Shown here piece by piece: positions 6,003 through 12,711 of a DNA stretch of 12,711 nucleotides. The translations under genes were made by a program, and so were the position numbers. The first letter of the stretch is position 1. Every line of letters begins with the position of its first letter. Location of the stretch: the NCBI GenBank assembly GCA_007124075.1, contig SLFV01000559.1:1-12711 (forward strand). Direction: 5' to 3'. Under the pieces are notes generated by a model. The model saw only the letters and a list, made by a program, of their open reading frames with translations. It was not told the DNA's origin and made no database searches. The stretch is from Roseimaritima sp. Lineage in GTDB: Bacteria; Planctomycetota; Planctomycetia; Pirellulales; Pirellulaceae.

Positions 6003-6644
6003 CTAGAGCGACTTGTTCATCAACGAAAGCGTTGATCTGTGAAGGAATGCTGCGCCACAGCGGAAAGTCTGTTCTTCTCGTCGGCTCCAAACGACACGTA
6101 GAATGGCTTTCTCTTTAGCCTCGGTAGAAATCATGATTCGCGCGTCGACCTCGATGGCTGCGTCGGTAACCAACTGAACGCCACCGGGTGAGAAATCACA
6201 AAGGTGCCCCTCCAGATTGGGGGATTGATCCAACTGTCGATGAATGGTCACGGGAACCCAAATTTGAAAACGATCGGACTCCCTTCGCGAGGCCAAACCG
6301 CGATCCAATAACGTCATCATCACGGAAGGTGGCAGAGGACGTCGGAAACGCAGCCCGCAGGCGAATTTGCCGACATTGACTTGTCGCGACCAACAAACAC
6401 GGGCAGAAACTTCGATCAGCACGGCCGCGGCCGTGCTTTCCAGACGCACTAAGATCGTTTGATTTTGGCGTGGCAGGATCCCCGTCGTCTGCAAGTGGCA
6501 GCCAGTTTCGCTGATGTCGATGATTTGTCCAGGAACCGCACGTTGCTTGCCCTCCTCCGACCATGCTAAGCAAAGTGAAAAACGCAGCGAGCCTGTGACA
6601 GCGTACCGATCGGACTGGCGAACATTTGAAAGGCGATCTATCAT
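6003..6644 (-). CDS. Tandem PilZ-domain protein (predicted cyclic-di-GMP receptor)
   Basis: With the start at the ATG at 6644-6642 the protein has 213 residues and is almost wholly made of two PilZ domains. The first has R9-QSD-R13 and D43-x-S45-x2-G48. The second has R121-ESD-R125 and D150-x-S152-x2-G155. Both keep the RxxxR and (D/N)xSxxG motifs that bind c-di-GMP, so both sites look competent. No output, receiver or membrane domain is seen. I chose this start because an AAGG lies 7 nt upstream and the PilZ motif starts at residue 9. The frame stays open for 66 further codons to 6842, but that stretch shows no domain and would run deep into the divergent intergenic region. The target process (motility, adhesion, stalk or exopolysaccharide) cannot be inferred from neighbours. 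Confidence 0.88.
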   Translation of the reverse strand: MIDRLSNVRQSDRYAVTGSLRFSLCLAWSEEGKQRAVPGQIIDISETGCHLQTTGILPRQNQTILVRLESTAAAVLIEVSARVCWSRQVNVGKFACGLRFRRPLPPSVMMTLLDRGLASRRESDRFQIWVPVTIHRQLDQSPNLEGHLCDFSPGGVQLVTDAAIEVDARIMISTEAKEKAILRVVWSRREEQTFRCGAAFLHRSTLSLMNKSL

Positions 6645-6959
6645 TCTGCTACCTTGTTTGGTCACGTTTCCTTGCCCGTCACGCAATGCACCGCCAATAC
6701 CTTTTGGGTTCGCTGCTGCTGTGTGGTGGATCGCTTCCGGTGCTTCTGGTTGTGTGGGGCAGGCAAAGAAAGCGGAAAGGTACGTTATTGACTGCGCGTT
6801 CCCTTCCAGAACATAGGGTACACCGTCGCCTCCTGACGGCAATGTTCGCTTGGCCAGTAGCAGGTTGTCTTACGAAATACTGATTCGACCGGTCATTTGG
6901 ATGATTTTGAATATTCCGCACGCTGGAATTCGCTATGCTGCCGGGGGGGGGCGTCCACC
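6645..6959. other. Divergent intergenic region between the PilZ gene and mqnD
   Basis: These 315 bases must contain both divergent promoters, but no strong -35/-10 pair is evident on either strand. A TATGCT at 6934-6939 resembles a -10 element for mqnD but lacks a -35 at proper spacing. A small stem CCGTC/GACGG lies at 6823-6839 with a 7-nt loop. A TTGGCGG...TTGCG sequence on the minus strand near 6689-6703 resembles a sigma-54 site, but its GG-GC spacing is one base short. The region ends with a G9 tract just before mqnD. Confidence 0.5.
6943..6951 (+). repeat. G9 homopolymer tract just upstream of the mqnD start
   Basis: Nine consecutive G residues end 8 nt before the ATG at 6960. The tract may act as the ribosome-binding site. 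Tracts of this kind are prone to slippage, which could change the leader length but not the reading frame. Confidence 0.6.
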
Positions 6960-7805
6960 ATGACATCGCGAACCATTCATCTGGGCATTTCCACCTGCCC
7001 CAACGACACCTTCGCATTTGCCGCGCTACTGGAAGGCCGTGTCGACACGGGTGACATCCGATTTGAGATCGAACTGCTTGACATCCAGCAACTGAACGAT
7101 CGTTTGTCGGCCGGCGACTTTGACGCAGCCAAAAGCAGTTTTTTCACCGCGTTAAAGTTGGCTGGCACCACGTTCGTCCTGCCCAGTGGTTCCGCGTTAG
7201 GGTTTGGTGTTGGCCCGTTATTATTGGCGGCGAGCCCTGACCAGATTCCTCAACATTCAAAACAAACCACACTTTGCCCCGGTGCGGACACCACAGCCCA
7301 TCTTTTGTTCGCGCTGTTTTACGGCGGAACAACCGGGGTCAGGCAAACGGTTTTTTCGGAGATCTTGCCAGCCTTGCAAGCCGGACGGGCCGATTTTGGT
7401 GTTTGCATTCATGAGGGCCGATTTACGTGGCGGGAGACGGGATTGGCGTTGGTTGACGATTTGGGGCAACGTTGGGAAGCGCTGACCAATACCCCGTTGC
7501 CTTTGGGGGGGATCATCGCCAGACGCAGCCTTTCGAAAGCGACCTTGGATGCGATTCAAACCGCGATCCATGATTCCCTTCGCTTGGCCTTGCAAGACCC
7601 CAGTTCGGCTTTGCCCAAAATGCGGCGTTATGCGCAAGAATTTGATGACGCCGTGTTAATGCAGCACGTTGATTTGTACGTCAATCAGTGGACACTGGAT
7701 CTGGGCCGTGTGGGCAGTCAGGCCTTACAAGAGCTGTCCCGCCAGGCCAAGCGAGTCGGATGCATCACCACCAACGTGCCTGACTTAGAGATATGGTCTA
7801 GATGA
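6960..7805 (+). CDS. mqnD: 1,4-dihydroxy-6-naphthoate synthase (menaquinone, futalosine pathway)
   Basis: MqnD converts cyclic dehypoxanthine futalosine to 1,4-dihydroxy-6-naphthoate, a late step of the futalosine route to menaquinone, in the cytoplasm. The protein has 281 residues, the usual size. It opens with the family block HLGISTCPNDTFAF (7-20), carries a PGADTTAHLLFAL segment (108-119) equivalent to the family's P-G-x2-TTA motif, and has the CIHEGRFTW block in which His151 matches the proposed catalytic base. The two-lobed periplasmic-binding-protein-like fold is consistent with the length. I start at the ATG at 6960, since the family N-terminus begins there; the frame is open back to 6897 without homology. 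No other mqn gene is in the window, so the pathway genes are scattered, as is common in planctomycetes. Confidence 0.93.
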   Translation: MTSRTIHLGISTCPNDTFAFAALLEGRVDTGDIRFEIELLDIQQLNDRLSAGDFDAAKSSFFTALKLAGTTFVLPSGSALGFGVGPLLLAASPDQIPQHSKQTTLCPGADTTAHLLFALFYGGTTGVRQTVFSEILPALQAGRADFGVCIHEGRFTWRETGLALVDDLGQRWEALTNTPLPLGGIIARRSLSKATLDAIQTAIHDSLRLALQDPSSALPKMRRYAQEFDDAVLMQHVDLYVNQWTLDLGRVGSQALQELSRQAKRVGCITTNVPDLEIWSR

Positions 7806-7945
7806 TCGCTGGCGTGGCAATGGGCCTTGACTTTGGGCATCTGATTTCGCGGGCGAGCCGGAAATCCATGGTCGCGAACCACGTCGCAGAAGCGATATGC
7901 AACCCTATTGCGATCGGTTAGACTGCTGCCTTTCTTGACTGCGTT

Positions 7946-7951
7946 GGGGAG
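7946..7951 (+). promoter_or_regulatory. Ribosome-binding site selecting a GTG start for the ZIP gene
   Basis: GGGGAG lies 6 nt before the GTG at 7958. It is one of the clearest Shine-Dalgarno sequences in the window and decides the start, since there is no nearby ATG in frame. Confidence 0.7.
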
Positions 7952-7957
7952 CCGTTC

Positions 7958-8911
7958 GTGTCGCCGTTGCTGTTGCTGCTTATCTATTGCGTGATTATCT
8001 CCGTGGCTTCGATGCTGGGGGGACGATTGTCGACACTAGTGCGGTTGACGCATCTACGGACGCAGTTGCTTATGAGCTGCGTGGGAGGTCTGATGCTGGG
8101 AATTGCCTTGTTGCATCTGTTCCCCCATGCAGCCGAGGAGTTACGTTCGACATCGCAGGCTGGGGTCGCGGCCCTGACGGGGCTGATCGCAATGTTTTTG
8201 CTTATTCGGTTATTCCACACGCACGACCACCAACACTCCCCGGTTGACCGGGCTGAGGATCCGACAGATTCGCACGCCGATTGCGACCACGGCACGGGGC
8301 ACCACCATGGACACCCTTCACCGGGCAAGGGGTTTAGCTGGACGGGGCTGTATTTCGGCCTGGCTTTGCATACCTTGGTCGATGGTGTCGCGTTGGCCAG
8401 CAGTGTGATTGCGGACGCCCAGCATGGTGCTTGGTTGGGCTTAGCCGGGCTGGGCACATTCTTGGCAGTCGCGATGCATAAACCGCTAGATGCGTTTGCG
8501 ATCACGATGGTGATGAAAAAACAGTTTTGGTCATCGTATGCCCAGGGGACCGCGAATCTTTTGTTTTCGCTGATTTGTCCACTGGGGGCGTTGCTGTTTT
8601 ACCTAGGAACCACGCAATTGGGGAACACTCTCATGCTGGGCTGGGGCTTAGGGATTTCGGCCGGTTTTTTTCTAGGGATCGCCTTGGCAGATTTGTTGCC
8701 CGAGGTTGCGTTTCATACGCACGATCGCGGAAAACTGACTGCGGCTTTATTGTTGGGAGTTGCGATCGCCCTCGGGATTGAAAATCTTCCGGGGCACGAC
8801 CACAGCAGTCATTCTCACTTCCACGACTCCCCCCACCTGAACGGCGACGACCATCGTCACCATGACCATCGTCATGACCGCGGACATCACCATGGCGACC
8901 ATTCGCATTGA
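7958..8911 (+). CDS. ZIP-family divalent metal transporter with His-rich loop and tail
   Basis: This inner-membrane protein of 317 residues probably carries zinc, perhaps other divalent metals, into the cytoplasm. Eight hydrophobic segments can be placed at about 3-20, 36-54, 68-86, 128-150, 158-176, 198-217, 226-246 and 259-275. The metal-site motifs of ZIP transporters are visible: H138-TLV-D142-G143 in TM4 and H174-KP-L-D178 in TM5, a variant of the usual HExPHE. Two His-rich stretches flank the core: a cytoplasmic-type loop between TM3 and TM4 (87-119) and the last 38 residues, of which 16 are His mixed with Asp. Start is the GTG at 7958. The divergent second motif places it in a less typical subfamily, so substrate is uncertain. 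The preceding gene ends 152 bp upstream, so it probably has its own promoter; none is clear. Confidence 0.9.
   Translation: MSPLLLLLIYCVIISVASMLGGRLSTLVRLTHLRTQLLMSCVGGLMLGIALLHLFPHAAEELRSTSQAGVAALTGLIAMFLLIRLFHTHDHQHSPVDRAEDPTDSHADCDHGTGHHHGHPSPGKGFSWTGLYFGLALHTLVDGVALASSVIADAQHGAWLGLAGLGTFLAVAMHKPLDAFAITMVMKKQFWSSYAQGTANLLFSLICPLGALLFYLGTTQLGNTLMLGWGLGISAGFFLGIALADLLPEVAFHTHDRGKLTAALLLGVAIALGIENLPGHDHSSHSHFHDSPHLNGDDHRHHDHRHDRGHHHGDHSH
8849..8874 (+). repeat. Short direct repeat in the His-rich tail of the ZIP gene
   Basis: GACCATCGTCA occurs at 8849-8859 and again at 8864-8874, a 15-bp period in frame with the codons. Flanking GAC/CAT/CAC codons form looser copies. It suggests the Asp/His tail grew by slippage or local duplication. 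Confidence 0.5.
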
Positions 8912-8942
8912 AGGATTACCGATAATTTTGACATGCAATTCA

Positions 8943-8957
8943 TGGCGAATCCTATGC
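8943..8957 (+). promoter_or_regulatory. Weak sigma-54-like site upstream of the lipoprotein-ResB operon
   Basis: TGGCGAATCCTATGC keeps the invariant GG and GC at the right 10-nt spacing and 7 of the 10 consensus bases. About one to two sites this good are expected by chance in the window, so support is weak. It lies in the 244-bp gap between the ZIP and lipoprotein genes. Confidence 0.2.
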
Positions 8958-8990
8958 TTTTCGGTTGGAATCCGTGGAGCATCCGCTGTC

Positions 8991-8999
8991 TGTTATGCT
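8991..8999 (+). promoter_or_regulatory. Possible extended -10 promoter element for the lipoprotein-ResB operon
   Basis: TGTTATGCT has the TGn extension and 4 of 6 bases of the -10 consensus, overlapping a TAGAAT at 9000-9005 that would be an alternative -10. No good -35 is present. The leader to the ATG at 9156 would be about 150 nt. Confidence 0.3.
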
Positions 9000-9155
9000 A
9001 GAATACGGAAAATCACTTTAGCGTCGAAACCGAGTGCGCATTTGCGTTCCGTTCGGCGTCCCACCTTGAAGCAGATTCTCTTGGCTACCCTCTCAACATC
9101 CATTCCCCGGCGCACGATTCCTTTATCACTGGCCGTCCATGTTGGCGGTAGGACC

Positions 9156-10358
9156 ATGGCTGCATTTCGATCGATATCGACACTGCGGATTTGCACGTTT
9201 TCCATCTGGATTGCAGTCCTGGTTGGCTGCAGTCAGGAAGAGGGATTGCGTCGATACACGATCGACCATCGAGCGCCGGCGGCGTTCCAGACCAAGACGC
9301 GGATGCTGGGTGCAATTGTGCCGCAGACCGATGCGAACTGGTTTTTCAAGATCACGGGGCCCGAGGAATCGGTGGAGGAGATCTCCGGAAAGGTACAAGA
9401 TTTTGTTCGGGACGTCCGTTTTCGCAATGGGCAACCGGAGTATGACATTCCCTCGGATTGGCAGGAGGTTTCGCCGGGGACGGGGCCTTTCGCTCCGTTT
9501 GCAAAATTCACGATCGAAGCAGCCAATAACCAAATGGACCTCACGGTTACGCGTCTGGGTCGCGGCGATGACTGGGACAGCGAGGTGCAGGCCAATGTGA
9601 ACCGTTGGCGTGGCCAAATGGGGCTGGAGCCATCGCAGGAAAGATGGGCGGGTGCATTGCCGCTGATGGAGGACAAAGCGGAGGGCAGCGTTGCGGTGTG
9701 GGTCGACCTAATCGGTGACCCTGCGGCTACCACGGGGGGGGTGATGTCACCGGCGACTCCCGCGGGCAACCAAACTCCGGTGTCTCGGGCCGCAGATGGC
9801 GCCGCTCCGCAGGTCTCCGGGAATCCTGCAGATTTGTCCGGCGACATGGATTCGGAGGTGCCGCCGACCGCTCCGCCTAACGCCTCTGCGGGAGCGGACG
9901 GCAGGTTGAATTATCGGGTTCCGCAAGGGTGGCGAGACTTGCCAGCGAGCGGGATGCGTTTGGCTACACTTGAATCAGGTGAAGGCGATGCATTGGTGAC
10001 GGTTACCATGATCCGGGCGGGTGGTGACCTGAGCAGTAACGTGGCGATGTGGATCGGCCAGGTCGGACGTCAACCCAATGATTCGGTCACCTCCGAGGCA
10101 ATCGAGTCGGCCGAGGAGTTGACGATTGCGGGTTTATCGGCGAAACGGATTTTTTTGGAGGCGGACCAGGAGGAGGGGGAGGCGATTGATGTTGTGGTGG
10201 TGGAATCATCCGACGCATTGCCTTTGTTCATTAAAATGAAGGGACCGCGGGACCGCGTCATCGAGGAGCGTTCCGCACTGACTTTATTGGTTGAATCGTT
10301 ACACTTTGGGGACACCCCAACGAAGGATTCGGATACCAAAGGCGACGATGCCGAATGA
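9156..10358 (+). CDS. Predicted lipoprotein with duplicated domains, function unknown
   Basis: I start at the ATG at 9156, giving 400 residues, because it opens a lipoprotein signal peptide: a basic start, a hydrophobic segment (12-23) and lipobox LVGC with Cys25. The frame is open upstream to 8862, but that part overlaps the ZIP gene and has no signal. The mature protein shows two kinds of repeated unit. One has Y-x-(I/V)-P-x2-W (96-102 and 253-259) followed by N-V-x2-W-x-G-Q-x-G (147-156 and 295-304). The other has F-K-x-x-GP type blocks (64-69 and 358-364), each followed by a helix ending in (V/S)xxF. Order is mirror-like: GP unit, W unit, linker, W unit, GP unit. The linker (about 185-245) is rich in Pro, Ala and Gly. 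A ResB-type gene follows 63 bp downstream on the same strand, so a role in cytochrome c maturation is possible by association only. I recognise no named family. Confidence 0.8.
   Translation: MAAFRSISTLRICTFSIWIAVLVGCSQEEGLRRYTIDHRAPAAFQTKTRMLGAIVPQTDANWFFKITGPEESVEEISGKVQDFVRDVRFRNGQPEYDIPSDWQEVSPGTGPFAPFAKFTIEAANNQMDLTVTRLGRGDDWDSEVQANVNRWRGQMGLEPSQERWAGALPLMEDKAEGSVAVWVDLIGDPAATTGGVMSPATPAGNQTPVSRAADGAAPQVSGNPADLSGDMDSEVPPTAPPNASAGADGRLNYRVPQGWRDLPASGMRLATLESGEGDALVTVTMIRAGGDLSSNVAMWIGQVGRQPNDSVTSEAIESAEELTIAGLSAKRIFLEADQEEGEAIDVVVVESSDALPLFIKMKGPRDRVIEERSALTLLVESLHFGDTPTKDSDTKGDDAE
9734..9741 (+). repeat. G8 tract inside the lipoprotein coding region
   Basis: Eight consecutive G residues encode part of the Thr-Gly-Gly-Val in the low-complexity linker (residues about 192-196). 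Loss or gain of one base would shift the frame and remove the second half of the protein. Confidence 0.6.
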
Positions 10359-10421
10359 CGGGGGGCCTATTTCACTTCAACTACGATACCGTTCTTGCTT
10401 TTAGATAGGGCAGACAAACCG

Positions 10422-12711
10422 ATGGCTGTTTCCAGCAGTTCCGTGCCAAAGTATTCGGGAATACCACGCGCTGAGGAAAATGCGGTCTTAAGGATCGCGC
10501 TTGCTGCGGTGGGCTTGTTTTCATCGTTGCGGCTCACTGTGTCGCTACTAGGTTTGTCGATCGTTTTGATCATGGCGGGAACCTTAGCCCAGGAGGAGCT
10601 AAATCTGCTGCAGGTGAAGCAGCGGTACTTCACCTGTTGGATTGCTCAGTTGCACTTCGAAGATTTGGTGCCTCAGGTTTTTTACAAACACGATCCGCTG
10701 AAAGGCTGGATGCCATTTCCTGGCGGGAAACTGATTGGGACTTTACTGCTGATCAACTTGCTGGCCGCAAAAATCACCCGTTTTCACGCCCGCGCGACCG
10801 GGATGCGTTTGGGATTGGGGTTGCTTTCTTTGGCCGTCGGGTTCGCAACGATGTTGCTGGTCATCTTCTCTGGCAGTAGTAGCGAGGGCGTGCAGGGCGA
10901 GCCGCCGATTAGTTACGCCCAAATGTGGTACTTGTTGTGCGCATTGGTGGCCGTTGGCGGGGCGGCACTCGTGGCATACGCAGCGACTGCGACCACGAAG
11001 GCGGCGCGTATTTTGTCCGGTATCGGTGCGTTTTCGGTTGCAGTGCTTTTGATTGGCATGTTGGCAGGCTATTTCACGCTAGGCGAACCCGGCCTGCGAA
11101 TCACCTGGCAGTTGCTGAAAGGAACGGGTGTGGCCTTGATCTTGATGTTGGGCTGCCAGCTTATTTTTGCCAAGCAAGGCGGAAATGTCTTGTTGCATTT
11201 TGGCGTGGCATTGTTGATGGTCGGTCAGTTTGCCTACGGTGATCGTCAGTTAGAACAAAAACTGACGTTGGTAGAAAACGAGTACACCAACACTTTGATT
11301 AATTTGGACGCGATTGAATTGACTTTTCAGGACAAAAGGGACCCCGATGAAACCCAGATCGTCGCGATCCCCAACGGGCGATTGATATCTGCCGCCAAGT
11401 CACAGCAGCCCATTTCGGCCGAGGACCTGCCAGTGGATGTGCGGGTGGTTGAATACATGGTGAACTCGAAATTGGTTGATCCCAAAGATCGCCAGGAGAA
11501 TCCCGCGACTGCCGGGATTGGCCTTGATTTGATGGCTGAGTCGGCCAGGATGGAGGGGGGCGCATCGAGCAAGCCGAATGTGGCTTCGGCCTACGTGGAA
11601 TTGCTGTCCAAAGAGGACGGTCAGTCGCTAGGGATTTATCTGTTTTCGCAGTTCGTCAATGACGCTCGGTCCTTGTTTGCAACCGATCGCGAGGACGAAC
11701 AGGAGCAAATTACTGTTGGCGATACGACCTACAGCGTTGGCCTGCGTTTTCAGAGGGTGGTGAAGCCCTACTGGGTCAAGCTGCTTGATGTGCGTCGCAA
11801 TGATTACGCAGGTGATACCAAAGCCCAATCGTTTTCCTCCGTGATTCGCCTGATTGATCCTCGTAATGACGAGGATCGTCAAGAGCGAATTTGGATGAAC
11901 AATCCGCTGCGATATCGTGGCGAGACGTTTTATCAGGCCGACTATATTGCTTTGCCCGGTGGGAAGGAGCGGACCGGTTTGCAAGTGGTGCAGAATTCAG
12001 GCTGGTTGATTCCTTACCTCGCCTGTTCCATCACCGGTGTGGGCATGCTGTTCCACTTTGGAGGGACATTGCGGCGGTACCTTGCACGACGTGAACGAAA
12101 GCCTAGGCAGACTGATTTTTATCCAATCGCCATGGCGTTGTCCTTGGTGTTTGTGGGTGCGATGGTGACAATGAAGTTGGTCCCCTGGTCCGCGGTCTCA
12201 TTGGCGATGCAACCCGATAAACGCGAGGTTAAATTTGACTTCTACCGGGCCGGGGAATTGCCCGTGCAGTCCGGCGGTCGGTTAATGCCGCTGGATACTT
12301 ATGCTCGTCTGACTTTGAAGACGCTCAGCAGCAAGGAGTCGCTGCCGCTGTCCGAAGCTCCCACGGAGCTTATTAATCGCGCGTTGGGGCGTGATTTGTC
12401 GCCGTCGGAACTGGAACGGTATCGTTCGCCTCGCTTTTCAGAGAAACGGCTCTCGGCCCTGCAGTGGTTAATGGAAGTGGCTGGAGATAGCGAGCAGATT
12501 TTGGATTTGCCGATGATTCGCATCGACGCGGCGGAACTGCTGGCCGAAGCAAACATTGAACGTCGTCGCAAGAGCAAGTTGTACACGTTGCGTGAATTGG
12601 CACCGTCTAGTGAGAGGATTCGCGAACAGGCCACGGCGGCGAACCAAAAGGATTCCGCAGATTTGTCGTTTAAAGAGCGGAAAATCATCGAACTGGCTTC
12701 GCGACTGCACT
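10422..12711 (+). CDS. ResB-type cytochrome c biogenesis protein, probably a ResB-CcsA fusion (runs off right edge)
   Basis: From the ATG at 10422 the frame is open for 763 codons to the window edge. It belongs to system II cytochrome c maturation, where ResB and CcsA move haem across the membrane and attach it to CxxCH motifs outside. A ResB-like N-terminus holds a membrane segment (about 33-53) ending in a GTLAQ motif, then a second (104-118, LLLINLLAAKITR). Further segments lie at about 128-150, 166-188, 199-219, 230-250 and 255-270, with His259 in LLHFGVALL. A large outer loop follows (275-525), ending in the ResB signature NNPLRYRGETFYQADY (493-508), then segments at 529-548 and 566-586. 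After that GGRLMPLDTYARLTLK (618-633) matches the segment that precedes CcsA in fused proteins. The CcsA part, with its WWD haem-binding region, would lie beyond the window. The 22 codons before this ATG are open back to the stop of the lipoprotein gene; TTG at 10395 is an alternative start. Confidence 0.88.
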   Translation, partial: MAVSSSSVPKYSGIPRAEENAVLRIALAAVGLFSSLRLTVSLLGLSIVLIMAGTLAQEELNLLQVKQRYFTCWIAQLHFEDLVPQVFYKHDPLKGWMPFPGGKLIGTLLLINLLAAKITRFHARATGMRLGLGLLSLAVGFATMLLVIFSGSSSEGVQGEPPISYAQMWYLLCALVAVGGAALVAYAATATTKAARILSGIGAFSVAVLLIGMLAGYFTLGEPGLRITWQLLKGTGVALILMLGCQLIFAKQGGNVLLHFGVALLMVGQFAYGDRQLEQKLTLVENEYTNTLINLDAIELTFQDKRDPDETQIVAIPNGRLISAAKSQQPISAEDLPVDVRVVEYMVNSKLVDPKDRQENPATAGIGLDLMAESARMEGGASSKPNVASAYVELLSKEDGQSLGIYLFSQFVNDARSLFATDREDEQEQITVGDTTYSVGLRFQRVVKPYWVKLLDVRRNDYAGDTKAQSFSSVIRLIDPRNDEDRQERIWMNNPLRYRGETFYQADYIALPGGKERTGLQVVQNSGWLIPYLACSITGVGMLFHFGGTLRRYLARRERKPRQTDFYPIAMALSLVFVGAMVTMKLVPWSAVSLAMQPDKREVKFDFYRAGELPVQSGGRLMPLDTYARLTLKTLSSKESLPLSEAPTELINRALGRDLSPSELERYRSPRFSEKRLSALQWLMEVAGDSEQILDLPMIRIDAAELLAEANIERRRKSKLYTLRELAPSSERIREQATAANQKDSADLSFKERKIIELASRLH

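Noticed and set aside
6689..6703. Sigma-54-like sequence on the minus strand upstream of the PilZ gene
   Set aside because: The GG and GC elements are 9 rather than 10 bases apart, which normally abolishes function.
6645..6842. 66-codon N-terminal extension of the PilZ protein
   Set aside because: It has no domain or signal features, whereas the internal ATG at 6644 has an AAGG at good spacing and leads at once into the RxxxR motif.
6626..6883. Plus-strand frame with a hydrophobic stretch followed by basic residues, like a small one-span membrane protein
   Set aside because: It overlaps the PilZ start on the other strand, and neither possible ATG (6626 or 6686) has a ribosome site. A chance reading of intergenic DNA is more likely.
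7815..7830. TGGCAATGGGCCTTGA upstream of the ZIP gene as a sigma-54 promoter
   Set aside because: It lacks the invariant GC and the spacing is one base off.
8862..9155. 98-codon upstream part of the lipoprotein frame
   Set aside because: It overlaps the ZIP coding region and would bury the lipoprotein signal peptide; no plausible start or homology is seen.

Overview
This window looks like part of a chromosome from a planctomycete of the Pirellulales (Rhodopirellula-like) type. The evidence is a DUF1559 pseudopilin-like protein with its prepilin-type N-terminus and C-terminal H-x9-DG motif, a very large ResB-type cytochrome c biogenesis protein, a futalosine-pathway menaquinone gene, many starts without a clear Shine-Dalgarno sequence, and moderate GC content. 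No rRNA, tRNA, CRISPR array, insertion sequence or phage gene was seen. The taxonomic call is inference from gene content, not from a marker gene.

Layout. (1) 1-1211, minus strand: an iron-sulfur cluster assembly operon reading leftward, with a 7Fe ferredoxin, an A-type (HesB/IscA) carrier and the first 170 codons of sufB, which leaves the window. (2) 1212-1555: a divergent regulatory region. It holds a full-consensus sigma-54 (-24/-12) promoter facing the Fe-S operon, several dyad repeats, and a sigma-70-like promoter facing right. (3) 1556-3724, plus: a sigma-54 activator with two GAF sensor domains, an AAA+ domain with GAFTGA, and a Fis-type HTH. (4) 3852-4586, plus: an exported cysteine-rich protein of unknown function. 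(5) 4929-5981, plus: a DUF1559 protein, convergent with (6) 6003-6644, minus: a tandem PilZ protein. (7) 6960-7805, plus: mqnD, late menaquinone biosynthesis. (8) 7958-8911, plus: a ZIP metal transporter with His-rich loop and tail. (9) 9156-10358, plus: a lipoprotein built from repeated units, followed in the same orientation by (10) 10422 to the right edge, plus: a ResB-type cytochrome c maturation protein, probably a ResB-CcsA fusion.

How the parts may work together. The most interesting unit is the left third. A sensor-type sigma-54 activator lies head to head with an Fe-S assembly operon whose own promoter matches the sigma-54 consensus at every defined base, and candidate activator sites lie between them. 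This suggests that Fe-S cluster assembly here is switched by a small-molecule or redox signal read by GAF domains through sigma-54, rather than by the IscR/SufR/Fur-type control known in other bacteria. That is a hypothesis from layout and motifs. The right half is a loose respiratory and metal-handling set (menaquinone, metal uptake, cytochrome c maturation) with no sign that it is one operon, except for the lipoprotein-ResB pair.
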